Source: G963664115 sp965216035
Lineage (GTDB): Bacteria; Acidobacteriota; Terriglobia; 20CM-2-55-15
Direction of reading: 5' to 3'
NCBI GenBank assembly: GCA_965216035.1
Contig: CBDCFM010000021.1
Location: forward strand, 558,001-622,000
DNA: 64,000 bases
A program made the translations under genes and the position numbers. Of this stretch, positions 45,493 to 55,078 are shown piece by piece; the first letter of the stretch is position 1, and each line of letters starts with the position of its first letter. The notes below the pieces were generated by a model. The model made no database searches and was not told the origin of the DNA. It saw nothing but the letters and a program-made list of their open reading frames with translations.

Positions 45493-46437
45493 TCAGGACC
45501 AGATATCGGCATCCGAGAGCTCCAGGTCCAAAGCGAGCTCCGCCCTGATCGTGATGTCAGTGTTCACATCGCCGTCGCTGCGAAAGGGTAAATAATTCTT
45601 CCCAGAAACAAAGATTCGGTACGCGCCCTTCGGGACCCTCACCTCCGCCACGCCGCCCTCGTCCGTGAAGGCTCTGTAGGGGTGGACAACCACTTTGGCA
45701 CCTTTGACCGGGGTCTGACGTTCCATGTCTATCGCTTCGACGGTCAAGACGCACTCGGGGGTGGGAACAACTCTCACACCGAAACTGGCCCGACCCTCCT
45801 CGTGCGGGACATCCAAATCGGTTGCTGTAGCCTTGGCGTCCCATGCATAGAGCCCCTCCGTGTCAGGGGCTGTCAGATCCACCTCCGTATAGTAAAGGGC
45901 GGTGGTTCCGGGCCAGGCGTCATCGCTCGGCGTGGCCCCTGCCAGCTTCTTCCGATCGTGGTCACGGACCTCCAGCGTCCAACCGTGGGGCCGGCACTCG
46001 GAGGAACACTTGACCCCGAACTTGATGCTGAACCCCTCGCCGCATTCGATGGTCGACGGCGCGTCCCATACGACGACATGCGTCCTGTGGGGTTTGACGG
46101 TGAATGCAAACGGCGCCGACGGTTCCTCATGCGAAATGCCGGCCTTCGCATCTGACGGGCACACGGCCAGCCACGTATAGGCCCCCGGCATGACCGGCGC
46201 CTTCACCATGAACTCACCCGTCTCGTTGGTCTCCCCGTCAAATTCGGTAAGCTCAATACTTTCTGCCACAGCGCCGTCTTGGTCCTTGATCAGGAGAGTC
46301 TTGCCCCGCAGGTCTTCTGGCGGGGTGCATGACACCTTGCCCTTCAGAGTCAGGTCGGCGCCGGCATCGACCTCGCTGGGCGACACCTCACAGCTCAACG
46401 CGCTGATCTTGCGCGTCAAATTGTCTTCTGGGGCCAT
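45493..46437 (-). CDS. Ig-like multi-domain protein of unknown function, no signal peptide
   Basis: ATG 46437 begins a 314-residue protein. A GGAAGAG site lies about 13 bases upstream, partly inside a hairpin. No leader is present (MAPEDNLTRKISAL). Three beta-sandwich domains are suggested by SPSEVDAGADLTLKGKVSC, APSTIECGEGFSIKFGVKC and the C-terminal TPVKGAKVVVHPYRAFTDEGGVAEVRVPKGAYRIFVSG, which looks like a carboxypeptidase regulatory domain. Seven Cys are spread through the protein. I do not recognise the family. It lies between a Tat-exported flavoprotein and an exported cytochrome, so it may be co-exported or may be cytoplasmic. Confidence 0.7.
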   Translation of the reverse strand: MAPEDNLTRKISALSCEVSPSEVDAGADLTLKGKVSCTPPEDLRGKTLLIKDQDGAVAESIELTEFDGETNETGEFMVKAPVMPGAYTWLAVCPSDAKAGISHEEPSAPFAFTVKPHRTHVVVWDAPSTIECGEGFSIKFGVKCSSECRPHGWTLEVRDHDRKKLAGATPSDDAWPGTTALYYTEVDLTAPDTEGLYAWDAKATATDLDVPHEEGRASFGVRVVPTPECVLTVEAIDMERQTPVKGAKVVVHPYRAFTDEGGVAEVRVPKGAYRIFVSGKNYLPFRSDGDVNTDITIRAELALDLELSDADIWS

Positions 46438-46450
46438 GGGCGGTGAACTC

Positions 46451-46478
46451 TTCCGGTGGGGTGGGACCCCCACCGGAA
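46451..46478 (-). promoter_or_regulatory. Strong intercistronic hairpin before the Ig-like gene
   Basis: An 11-pair perfect stem (46451-46461 with 46468-46478, six-base loop) lies between the stop of the flavoprotein gene and the ATG at 46437. Its 3' arm overlaps the first bases of the GGAAGAG ribosome site. There is no U-run, so it may control translation or mRNA stability rather than terminate. Confidence 0.55.
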
Positions 46479-46488
46479 ATCAACGTCA

Positions 46489-48576
46489 CTACAGGTTGGA
46501 CGGCTCTTCGACGGCATGCGTCCCGGCGATATAGCCATGGACGTGACTCTTGCCCAAGCCATGCTTATTGAAACCGCCCACGGCCTCACCTCCGGCATAG
46601 AGACCGGGAATGACCTGGCCCTGCATGTCCACCACCTGCTGCCGGCCGTTGACCCGCAGGCCACCATAGGAATCGTGCCAGATCACCATGATCGAGAGCG
46701 CGTAGAAGGGCGGGGTCTCGAGGCGGTTCATCGGTGCATCGGCGTCGCGCTCGAACTCGGGATCGGCGCCTGTGTCCACATAACCGTTCCAGGTGTCCAC
46801 AGTCTCGGCCAGATATTTCAGCCCCACGCGCTGGAACTCGTGGCCCGCTTCGATCTTTGCGGACAGCTCCTCGATGGTATCGGCTTTAAAGAAGTAGCCG
46901 TTGTCGGACACGTAGGGGTAGGAAAGCTCCCACCCCGTGCGTTCGACCGCATCCTGGTCGAAGATTGCCCAAAGCGGTCCGGAGTAGTAGTCCGGAGCCT
47001 CGGATCCCTCGTTTATCGCCAGCGCGGCATCGAGGCCGTGGTCATAGTTATACATCTCCCTGACCCACTCCTTCCGACAATTGCGCCAGTCGAGCGGCGT
47101 ATGCTCGAGCCCCTGGCCCGGAGCGCCCCCGTCGCCCGGGTAGCGGTTTAGACCGGGCCTGACGGGAAGGCGGACCTCGCTGAAGAAACGTTTCCCGACC
47201 TGGTTCACGGCGATGAACTCTTCGAAGCCGGCGTTGCCGACATTGACCCCCGCGGAGCCGCGTAAACCGAAAGTCGGGTGACCGGGCATCATTGTGGTGT
47301 ACGCATCCCGGGTGCCCAGGCGTGTGGAGATGTGGAACGTCGTGCCATAGGAGAGGTTCTGCTGCATGCCCGCGAGTCCGGCGCCAACCTTCAAGCCGGC
47401 CTTGAGGGCGCTTGCGTCCTGACCATGGGGGCCCTGCAGGGCCACACCACTGGTCGGGAACGCGGGTTCCCGCAACGCGGGGTAGAACATGCCCCGTACC
47501 TCGGGATTGCCGGCGTGGCCGCCGCTGGCAAGGATGACGCCCCGGCGGGCCCGGATGTTCACCGTCTCCCGCCGTTCGTCGATATTCCCGTACTGCCAAT
47601 AGCTCTGCATAAGCTCGCCGGTTTCGGGGTGCTGCCGTGGCGAATACTGTGCCCGGATCCCCAGAATTCTGCCCGAGGCAGGCTGCTCACGCACGAGTTC
47701 GTCAAAACGGCGGTGAAGCATGAACTCGACGCCTTTCTCTCGGGCCGAGAACTCCAGCGGCCGGGAGAGGGCGACGCCGTTCCCGACGGCGTTGGGTCCG
47801 GCAAAGCGGCTCATGTCCGTCATCTGCACCGGGGCGAATGCGCTGGTGCGCTCGGGATCGGCGCGGCCGGCATCCTCCGCGGTGATGGTTCCCGCCTTCA
47901 TGTCTGTCTTATCGCCCAGCATGAGGAAGCAGCGCGCCCCCCGTGCACGCGACAAGCCTCCGCCACCATGCGTGCCGTTGACCCGCGCGAACCGGACATA
48001 GTTGTCGATCATGAATTGCCGGGTGGCCGGGCAGTTCTCGGCCCATGCGCGGACGAGCTCCCGCTCGTTGTACCTGTAAGGGCTCTGAGCTTTGGGGTCC
48101 ACGACTGACCAGTCGGTGATGTCGGTGAACAGGAGATCGACGCTGTCGTCGAGTTCTTCCGGATCCTCGACCGAACCTACGGTGACGAACCCCTCTTTGT
48201 CGCTGTCGCCCCTCATGTCCCTGCGCTGGACGGGGTCGCCGCCGCCGAGCGACACGAAGGACCCGCTGTGCAACATCCTGCCGCCAAGGTCGAAATTCTG
48301 GTCGATCACCAAAACACGGGCCCCGAGGTCCCTCGCGCGAATGGCCGCAGTCAGGCCCGCGCACCCGCCCCCCGCGATGACAACATCCACTTCGTAGTCC
48401 CAGACGAGGCCTTGAGGGCCCGTCGCGGAGTCTTGCGCCTGCGCCTTTTCTGGCTCGAACAGCGCGGCCGCACCCAGCCCGGCGCCAGCGCCCGTCTTGA
48501 CGAAATCTCGTCTGGTGAGACCTTTCTTGTTCTGAAGCTCTGGATCGTTCCGCTCCTTGTCGCGTTTGTTGGCCAT
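46489..48576 (-). CDS. Tat-exported FAD-dependent oxidoreductase (fumarate reductase/KstD-like)
   Basis: The 695-residue protein starts at ATG 48576. A Tat signal LTRRDFVKTGAGAGLGAAAL is followed by the FAD dinucleotide motif DVVIAGGGCAGLTAAIRARDLGARVLVID (glycines at residues 69-74). Other family landmarks are RRGVILASGGHAGNPEVRG, FEEFIAVNQVGKRFFSE and the C-terminal GGLRVNGRQQVVDMQGQVIPGLYAGGEAVGG. Known: the superfamily includes fumarate reductases, 3-ketosteroid dehydrogenases and urocanate reductases. Here no haem domain is fused; the diheme cytochrome two genes downstream could supply it. The substrate is unknown. It is the first gene of a three-gene operon. Confidence 0.88.
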   Translation of the reverse strand: MANKRDKERNDPELQNKKGLTRRDFVKTGAGAGLGAAALFEPEKAQAQDSATGPQGLVWDYEVDVVIAGGGCAGLTAAIRARDLGARVLVIDQNFDLGGRMLHSGSFVSLGGGDPVQRRDMRGDSDKEGFVTVGSVEDPEELDDSVDLLFTDITDWSVVDPKAQSPYRYNERELVRAWAENCPATRQFMIDNYVRFARVNGTHGGGGLSRARGARCFLMLGDKTDMKAGTITAEDAGRADPERTSAFAPVQMTDMSRFAGPNAVGNGVALSRPLEFSAREKGVEFMLHRRFDELVREQPASGRILGIRAQYSPRQHPETGELMQSYWQYGNIDERRETVNIRARRGVILASGGHAGNPEVRGMFYPALREPAFPTSGVALQGPHGQDASALKAGLKVGAGLAGMQQNLSYGTTFHISTRLGTRDAYTTMMPGHPTFGLRGSAGVNVGNAGFEEFIAVNQVGKRFFSEVRLPVRPGLNRYPGDGGAPGQGLEHTPLDWRNCRKEWVREMYNYDHGLDAALAINEGSEAPDYYSGPLWAIFDQDAVERTGWELSYPYVSDNGYFFKADTIEELSAKIEAGHEFQRVGLKYLAETVDTWNGYVDTGADPEFERDADAPMNRLETPPFYALSIMVIWHDSYGGLRVNGRQQVVDMQGQVIPGLYAGGEAVGGFNKHGLGKSHVHGYIAGTHAVEEPSNL

Positions 48577-49450
48577 GTCTAGTCCTCCCCAGTGGCCGCT
48601 ACCGGCAACCGTGCTCGCTGGTCAGTGACCAAGAGCCACCTCTGAAACGACTCTCGAACCAAGCCTTACCGTTCGAGAGCGTCCAAAATCCGTGGCGCTT
48701 GACCGCTTATACTTTGGTCAGAACTACCTTTGTGTTTACTGCGTCTCACGAACATTGTCAACTTAACATCGGAGGATGGAAAAATAAGAGGCCTTTCTCA
48801 GTCAAGATCGGATCGTAGTGTGACACTTCATCGCTCGATCAAGGCGAACCCGACCGGCGAATTGAAGTGAAAAGCAACGAGCCGGCAAAACAAAATGACC
48901 TCGGAAGTCGGTCTCTTCGGGCGATTCCGAGCCTCGAATAAGGGACAACCCGCGATGTCTTGTCTGACGGCCAGCGATTTCTAGCGATTAAACAAGATAG
49001 CGTCGACTAAACCCCGGTGTCTCCTCAGGTCAACCTCGTCCAGGTTTGAAGAACTGAAGGAACGGGTGCCATTCGATACCTTCCCTTGAAACCTCCAACT
49101 GCACCGCGCCTCTCGAGAATTAACTCCAGATGCCTGTGTTGTTGCCATACTGGAACAGTGGATATTTCTCACGATCCCAAGAATACGGGCGAATTCAGAT
49201 GTCATGATACGCGGTTTCTTGCATCATTGATCCGTCCCGACATCGCCCGGATGTTGGTCGGCCCGGAATTTCAGCGACTTGCACCGGGATCCAAAAACGT
49301 ATCCGGTGTCAAAATAAGATGATCCTGCACGGTGACCGGGTCGTGCATCGGGCGATTCGAGCAGTCACTCCAAAGCTTAAGAGATTTGAACTTTCGACGT
49401 AGCGTGCGACGAATTGCGGGTACTCCACCCTCAGGTCCCGGAGGATTCTG
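48577..49450. other. Long gene-free stretch between divergent genes
   Basis: This 874-base region separates the flavoprotein operon (leftward) and the PhoD-like gene (rightward). It must hold both promoters. Frames here lack ribosome sites. I see no RNA gene, repeat or convincing operator. Confidence 0.5.
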
Positions 49451-50872
49451 ATGAAAGCGAAAATTGAGCGTTTCGATGTTGGCCCGATCCTCGGGGCTGT
49501 ATCCACCGAATCGGCCCGGCTATGGGGTCGTGGACATGGGCCTCGGAACGGCGGGCTACGCCGAATGTTTGGGGCAGCGCGCTTCCGCAAGAAGGGCCGC
49601 GACTTCGGACCGGCGCAGTACTTCAAACTCAACCCGAACTTCGACCTTACAGGGGTCACAGTCCTTCATCCATTGACGGCGCAGACAGACTACGAGTATC
49701 AGATTGGCGGCTTTCAGGCGGACCTGGAATTCGAAGACCTGACGGCGTTTGACGATCCCCGGTCTGAATCGGAATTGGATTGGCGCGACGCTCACGGTGC
49801 CTCTTTTCGCACAGCGACGAGCGACCCCGAGGTGCCGAGGTCATTCATATTCGGCTCTTGCCGGTATCTGCTGCGCCTCTTTGGTGGAAGCTGGTTCGAC
49901 GACCGCGGCGACAAGGTCTTCCGTTCCATCCTCGCCCAGGTCGAGAACGGGCGGCCAATCGACAAACTGCTGATGCTCGGTGATCAGATCTACGCCGATG
50001 ACCTGAATTTTCTGTTCCCCGACCAGGGTGTGGACGAGTACCTCAGCCGCTATCGTGAGGTGTTTTCTCAGAAATACTTCAGCGATTTGGTTAGTCATAC
50101 CCCAACCTACATGACGCTTGACGACCACGAAATCGAGGATAACTGGCCGGTACGAGCGACAACGCGGGACTTCATGCGCAAGTTTCCCGCCGCGATGCAC
50201 GCCTACCTGACTTACCAGCTCAGTCACAGCCCGGTATTTCCGTACGATGCAGCCGGAAGGCTCATCCAGCCGCCGGGTCGCTACTGGTATTAGTTCGAGG
50301 ACGGTTGCTGCGAGTTCTTCGTCATGGACACGCGCACCGAACGCCTCTACAGCGATGAGGGCGAGCGGATACAAGTTATCGGCCACAATCAGATGCATGC
50401 GCTCAAGAGCTGGCTCGCTGATGGATCGGAGCGGGTTAAGCTGGTGGCGACTTCGATTCCGTTTTTCCCTGACCTGGCAGGGCCCGGCAAGGACCGGTGG
50501 GACTCATTTCCCAATCAAAGAAACGAGATCTTGACTCACATCCGCGAAAACAGGGTTCGCCGTGTCGTTTTCTTATCCGGCGATGTTCATAGTTCGATGA
50601 CAGCGGAGCTTCGACATCCGGAGGATCCGGAGTTCAAGATCGTGTCGGTCGTTTCGTCACCGTTTTTCTGGCCTTACCCTCACGGCTTCGCTTCCGGATT
50701 TCAAACCTCGGGTGTCCTCCTGCATTCACCCGGCTTCCGCCTGCGCCGCGCCGCCCCTGTGCATTCGACTGACAATTTCGCACGCGTCGGCGTTTCACCG
50801 GATCAAATCCGGGTGGAGTTTTTCGCTCGAAAGGGGGAGCGCCTGGGTTCGCCTAAGACGCACCGCTTCTAA
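49451..50872 (+). pseudogene. PhoD-like phosphatase gene interrupted by an in-frame amber codon
   Basis: From ATG 49451 (GGAGGATTCTG upstream) one frame runs to 50872 with a single TAG at 50291-50293. Both halves carry PhoD motifs in order: FGSCRY, KLLMLGDQIYADD, TYMTLDDHEIEDNW before the stop, and FFVMDTRTER, FLSGDVHSSM and IVSVVSSPFFW after it. The stop lies between RYWY and FEDGCCEFF, where one base change from CAG would explain it. Known: PhoD enzymes are metal-dependent phosphodiesterases or monoesterases. With the stop, half the metal ligands are lost. No signal peptide is seen, unlike classical PhoD. Confidence 0.75.
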
Positions 50873-51121
50873 CTGCCGCCAGTCGCCTGCCTGCGACCCG
50901 TCACCCTGCCAGCTTGTCGTTTCGGCGGGACATCGGCCTTGCAAAGTCCTAGACTAATCACAATCAATGACGGTGATCTGAACTTCAGCGTTGTCGCGCG
51001 CGCAGTCTCGAACCACCGCCCTGAAACTCTAGCGCGCGGGGGCTCGAGACCGGAATCGAATATCCGGGCCAGACTGTTCCCCAAACCAGGATCACCCGCA
51101 ACCGATGAAGAGGGGGCGACT

Positions 51122-52471
51122 ATGGAAATTCCGTCTTTGCCGAGTGATCAAAGGAGATGGGTTGGGTGTGGGGCTGCATTCTTACGATCTTCTGTGCTTT
51201 TGCTGTTGGGACTTTTGCCAGCCTGGGGCCAGATCGCGCTTCCGGAGACTCCGGCGGGGCGCACGCTGGCCGCATACCTGGAGGCGTTTAACAGTGGTGA
51301 TCGCGAACTGATGGACGCCTACTATCAGACATACGAACCGAATCGGTCAGCGGACGGCATGATGCCATTCAGGGAGCGGACCGGTGGCTTTGACCTTCTC
51401 GGTGTAAACAAAAGTGAAAGGCTAAGAATCGAATACCTCGTCAAAGAGCGGAACAGCGAAACTCGAGGTATTGGGGTCATAGAAGTCGAAGATTCTGAGC
51501 CCGCTCGAGTAACGAATGTCTTCCTGCGGGCGATGCCTCCTGGAGCAACTCTTGTGGGCTTTGAGATTGACGCTCCAGGCCGTAGGGCGGTGATCAATGG
51601 AATTGCTGCGAAGCTGGATGAGTTCTACGTATTTCCGGACGCAGCAGAAAAAATGGAAGAAGCATTGATAGGCCATCAAGAGCGCGGTGAATACGACGCC
51701 CTCGACGACGGTGCCGCGTTTGCACGCCTATTGACAGGTCATCTTCGTGAAGTCAGCAACGACTTGCATCTCAGAGTGAATTTCAGTCCCATGCGCCCCC
51801 CGGATCCGTCTTCAGCGCCGAATGGAGATGCGGCCGAGCGATATCGCCAACGGATGGCACAGATGAATTGCGGGTTTGAGAAAGTGGAACGCCTGCCGAA
51901 CAACGTGGGCTACCTGAAATTTAACGTATTTGCTGATCCAGATATTTGCGGAGCGACGGCGGCCGCAGCCATGAACTTTCTTTCTAGTGTCGATGCTATT
52001 ATTTTCGATTTGCGCAACAATGGCGGCGGCGATCCGAAGATGGTTGCTTTCCTGTCGACATACCTGTTCGCCGAGCCGACACACCTGAACGACTTGTGGA
52101 CACGTTCAACCGACACGACGCAGCAATACTGGACGTTGTCGTATGTGCCGGGTGGACGATTGGACGGCAAGGCGGCATACGTGCTGACGTCAACACGAAC
52201 GTTCTCTGCTGCCGAAGAATTCAGCTACAACCTGCAGAGTCTCGGGCGTGCCACGGTTGTTGGCGAAACGACACGCGGTGGTGCACACCCGGTTCGTGGC
52301 GAGCGTATCGATGACCGATTCACACTCGGCGTACCGTTTGCCCGCGCAATCAATCCCATCACCAAGACCAACTGGGAAGGCACCGGGGTCGAGCCAGATG
52401 TGAAGGTCTCTGCCGCGGAAGCATTGTCAAGGGCCGAAGAGCTTGCGGGGGAGGAACTCCGCCCGCGCTAG
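51122..52471 (+). CDS. S41-family (tail-specific/tricorn-like) serine protease, exported
   Basis: ATG 51122 follows GAGGGGGCG; the frame is open for 61 more codons upstream without a start signal. The 449-residue product has a leader (SSVLLLLGLLPAWGQ). An N-terminal NTF2-like part (LAAYLEAFNSGDRELMDAYYQTYEP, residues 45-150) precedes a retinoid-binding/S41 core: NGIAAKLDEFYVFPDAAEKMEE, DLHLRVNF, SVDAIIFDLRNNGGGDP and the active-site segment TSTRTFSAAEEFSYN with the probable nucleophile Ser362. Known: S41 enzymes cleave peptides or bind retinoids. No PDZ domain is visible, unlike CtpA. Confidence 0.85.
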   Translation: MEIPSLPSDQRRWVGCGAAFLRSSVLLLLGLLPAWGQIALPETPAGRTLAAYLEAFNSGDRELMDAYYQTYEPNRSADGMMPFRERTGGFDLLGVNKSERLRIEYLVKERNSETRGIGVIEVEDSEPARVTNVFLRAMPPGATLVGFEIDAPGRRAVINGIAAKLDEFYVFPDAAEKMEEALIGHQERGEYDALDDGAAFARLLTGHLREVSNDLHLRVNFSPMRPPDPSSAPNGDAAERYRQRMAQMNCGFEKVERLPNNVGYLKFNVFADPDICGATAAAAMNFLSSVDAIIFDLRNNGGGDPKMVAFLSTYLFAEPTHLNDLWTRSTDTTQQYWTLSYVPGGRLDGKAAYVLTSTRTFSAAEEFSYNLQSLGRATVVGETTRGGAHPVRGERIDDRFTLGVPFARAINPITKTNWEGTGVEPDVKVSAAEALSRAEELAGEELRPR

Positions 52472-52568
52472 AGGTCTCTTTCGTCAGAATTCGCTGAATG
52501 CGATCTGAAATCGTTCTGATTCCCGAACACCGTTGTTATTGGAACCATAAACCGGCTTGGAGGATTTG

Positions 52569-53519
52569 ATGAAAGCGAAGACAATGTCAGCAATTACGTG
52601 GTGTCTCTTTGGATCCGCCTTGATTCTGAGTCAGGCCGCTCCACAGCAGCAACCGTCCCCGGAGCCACAGATGACGGCCACAGCCATTCCCGGGCGTGTG
52701 GCCGCGGGTACGACAGTCGAGCGTGTCTGGACAGGATTACAGGCCGGGGATGGGCTGATCGGTGAGCCGGACGGGTCGCTGCTGTTACCCGAGCAGGGGA
52801 CCGCCAACCGGGTGACCCGATTCGGCATTGATGGAACAGTCACAATCTACCTGGAGGATACGAACGAAGCCGGTGGGATCGCCATCGATCCCATGGGACG
52901 TGTGATTGACATAGAGAGAAGCCCGCCCTCTCGGGTGCGTGTTCTCGCCCCCGAACGCAAGGTTCTGGCGGATTCCTATGAAGGCAAGCCGTTCGAGCGG
53001 CTGAGCGACATCGTCGGAGACAGGAAAGGGGGCGTCTACGTTACAGAATCGCCTACGTCTTCGGTCTTCTACATCAACCCCGCGGGCACGATCACCCGGG
53101 TTGGGGCTGACATTGAGCGTGCCAACGGAATCATGCTGAGCCCGGATGAACAGACGCTCTACGTGACCAATACACCCAACGGCATCGTGGCCTACGATGT
53201 CGACACGGACGGCAGTATCCGGAACCGCCGGCTGTTTGTAAAGCCCGCAGGCGGGCAGGATGGCCTGGCGATTGATGCCACTGGCCGCCTTTACGTGGCA
53301 GGCCAGACGGGCGTTCAGGTGATCAGCCCGGAGGGACAACAGATCGGCTTGATTCCGATGCCACGGCCAGCGACGACTCTGGCTTTTGCCGGAACTGACA
53401 AAAAAACACTCTACGTCATAGGGCGAGGGAACGACGGTCCCGGTGGTGACGGGCGAACCGCAAGGTCGATGTACAGGGTCTCGATGCAGGCGGAGGGCTT
53501 CAAGGGCCGGGCGAAGTAA
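52569..53519 (+). CDS. SMP-30/gluconolactonase-like beta-propeller protein, exported
   Basis: ATG 52569 lies five bases after GGAGG; a TTG at 52557 is the only other candidate. The 316-residue protein has a signal peptide (LFGSALILSQA). It follows the SMP-30 pattern: DGLIGEPDGSLLLPEQ, RVTRFGIDGTVTIYLE, GGIAIDPMGRVIDIE, LSDIVGDRKGGVYVTES, ANGIMLSPDEQTLYVTNTPNGIVAYDVDTDGSI and DGLAIDATGRLYVAGQTGVQVISPEG. Known: SMP-30 enzymes are metal-dependent lactonases; the Asp/Asn/Glu ligands are plausibly present in the NG and DG loops. Physiological substrate unknown. Confidence 0.82.
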   Translation: MKAKTMSAITWCLFGSALILSQAAPQQQPSPEPQMTATAIPGRVAAGTTVERVWTGLQAGDGLIGEPDGSLLLPEQGTANRVTRFGIDGTVTIYLEDTNEAGGIAIDPMGRVIDIERSPPSRVRVLAPERKVLADSYEGKPFERLSDIVGDRKGGVYVTESPTSSVFYINPAGTITRVGADIERANGIMLSPDEQTLYVTNTPNGIVAYDVDTDGSIRNRRLFVKPAGGQDGLAIDATGRLYVAGQTGVQVISPEGQQIGLIPMPRPATTLAFAGTDKKTLYVIGRGNDGPGGDGRTARSMYRVSMQAEGFKGRAK

Positions 53520-53716
53520 GGGGTGCGAATTAAGGGGTGCGACGACGGCCGGGATCGCCATAGCGACGATGTGGCAGACGAGGGTTAGGCAACCGATTGG
53601 ATTTGGGCGCAGTCCGGATCATCGACCGCGCACGGAGAGGCAGTGTGGCCCTTTGCCGTCATCTTGAGAGACGCGGCTTCGGAGCCACTCCCACCCTGCG
53701 GGCTATACTTCCTGGC

Positions 53717-54631
53717 TTAGGCCGAGGCTCCGCGCACGTATTGGTTGAACCAATAAATGGTGCGCGTCCATGCCTGCTCCGCCGTCACCTTGTTGTAGCG
53801 TGCCGGCGTGGCGTCGTTGAAGAAACCATGAACGGAATCCGGATAGATGTGGCCTTCGTGCGGGATGTTGTTGCTCCGCAGTGCCGCCTCATATTCCGGA
53901 TATGCGCTGACCAGTCGTTCGTCGAGGCCGCCGTGGTGTATGAGCATTGCGGCTGAGATTCTCCCCACGTCCGCTACATCGGGCCCGCCGCCATAAAACG
54001 GGGCGGCCGCTGCCAATTCGTCCCCAAGCAGAACAGCCAGGGTATTGGACATGCCACCGCCGAAACAAAAACCGGTGGTGCCGATGTTCCCTGTACAATC
54101 CGGACGTGCTCTCAACCATCGCGCGGCGGCGGCGAAATCCTGGGTCATCCGGTCGCGATCGACCATGCGGAACAACTGGCCGCCTCTGTAGTCGTCGTTC
54201 GGATAACCGCCGACTGACGTCAGCGCGTCAGGCGCAAATGCCATGAAGTTCTCCAGGGCGAAGCGCCGTGCAACGTCTTCGGTATGTGGATTCAGTCCCC
54301 GATTTTCGTGTATGACGAGAATTCCGGGCAGCGCCTCTGACGTCTCGGTACGTGAATCGGCGCCAAATGGTCGGACGAGATAGCCTCGGATGAATCCATT
54401 GCCATCGGGTGAGGGCACGGTCTCATAGGTCGCCGTGATCCGCTCGTCATCCTTGGCAACCTGCTGCCCCAGTGCGTAGTTCGGCATCAACGCGTCGACA
54501 ATCGCAGCGGCCGAAAGACCCGCGATGGCGAAACGCTTCACGCCATTGAGAAAGTCACGACGATTGACCTCACCGTGAATGTAACGTGTGTACAGTTCTA
54601 CCGCTTCCGCGGGAATCTTCCTTTCTTCCAT
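53717..54631 (-). CDS. Dienelactone hydrolase-family protein, Tat-like leader
   Basis: The 304-residue protein starts at ATG 54631. The N-terminus has VNRRDFLNGVKRFAIAGLSAAAIVDAL, which looks like a Tat signal preceded by about 22 extra residues. The alpha/beta core has ILVIHENRGLNPHTEDVARRFA, MAFAPDALT, the Cys nucleophile in GTTGFCFGGGMSN (Cys189), the Asp in LIHHGGLDERL and the His in SVHGFFND. Known: the Cys-Asp-His triad is typical of dienelactone hydrolases in aromatic degradation. The substrate may differ in exported members. Confidence 0.88.
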   Translation of the reverse strand: MEERKIPAEAVELYTRYIHGEVNRRDFLNGVKRFAIAGLSAAAIVDALMPNYALGQQVAKDDERITATYETVPSPDGNGFIRGYLVRPFGADSRTETSEALPGILVIHENRGLNPHTEDVARRFALENFMAFAPDALTSVGGYPNDDYRGGQLFRMVDRDRMTQDFAAAARWLRARPDCTGNIGTTGFCFGGGMSNTLAVLLGDELAAAAPFYGGGPDVADVGRISAAMLIHHGGLDERLVSAYPEYEAALRSNNIPHEGHIYPDSVHGFFNDATPARYNKVTAEQAWTRTIYWFNQYVRGASA

Positions 54632-55078
54632 GGATAGCTCCTTTGTTCCGTTGATGGTTCCTCTTAGCGCCTCAGATTCGCGCTTCAGAGGATATCATTG
54701 CTTGTGCCAGTTCCGAATCATGTAACTCAATCGGCAATCAGGGGCGGCGCCCATCTGCCACAGGTCGCCAGGCGTTCGGGCGTCGTTCCCAGCCTGTGAT
54801 CAAGGATTTGAGCCAAGTTTCGAACAATAGCCTTCGGCAGCGTTTCGCTGGGAGTTACAGGGGTAACCCTGCATTTATCGAGGATGCATTGAGGACGTAT
54901 CGAAGATGTATCGACCCGATTGACGGACACTCCGGGTTGTGAATACTCAGTTCCGATGATTGCATTTAGGGCCGATACGCGAGACTCTTGAACATCGCGA
55001 ATCGCGGACGGCAGGCATAGAGGTTGCAGTTAGTTGTGCCAAACAACTTCGTCATAGCAGCGTGCCAAGGGGGCAAGC
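54632..55078. other. Gene-free stretch between divergent genes
   Basis: This 447-base region carries the promoters of the dienelactone hydrolase and propeller genes. Near 54879-54912 short similar units (GATGCATTGAGGACGTATC, GAAGATGTATCG) occur twice. Nothing else is supported. Confidence 0.45.

Noticed and set aside
50291..50293. Amber codon in the PhoD-like gene as pyrrolysine or programmed readthrough
   Set aside because: There is no pyl context in the window, no downstream structure that I can support, and PhoD proteins have no known Pyl site; mutation is simpler.
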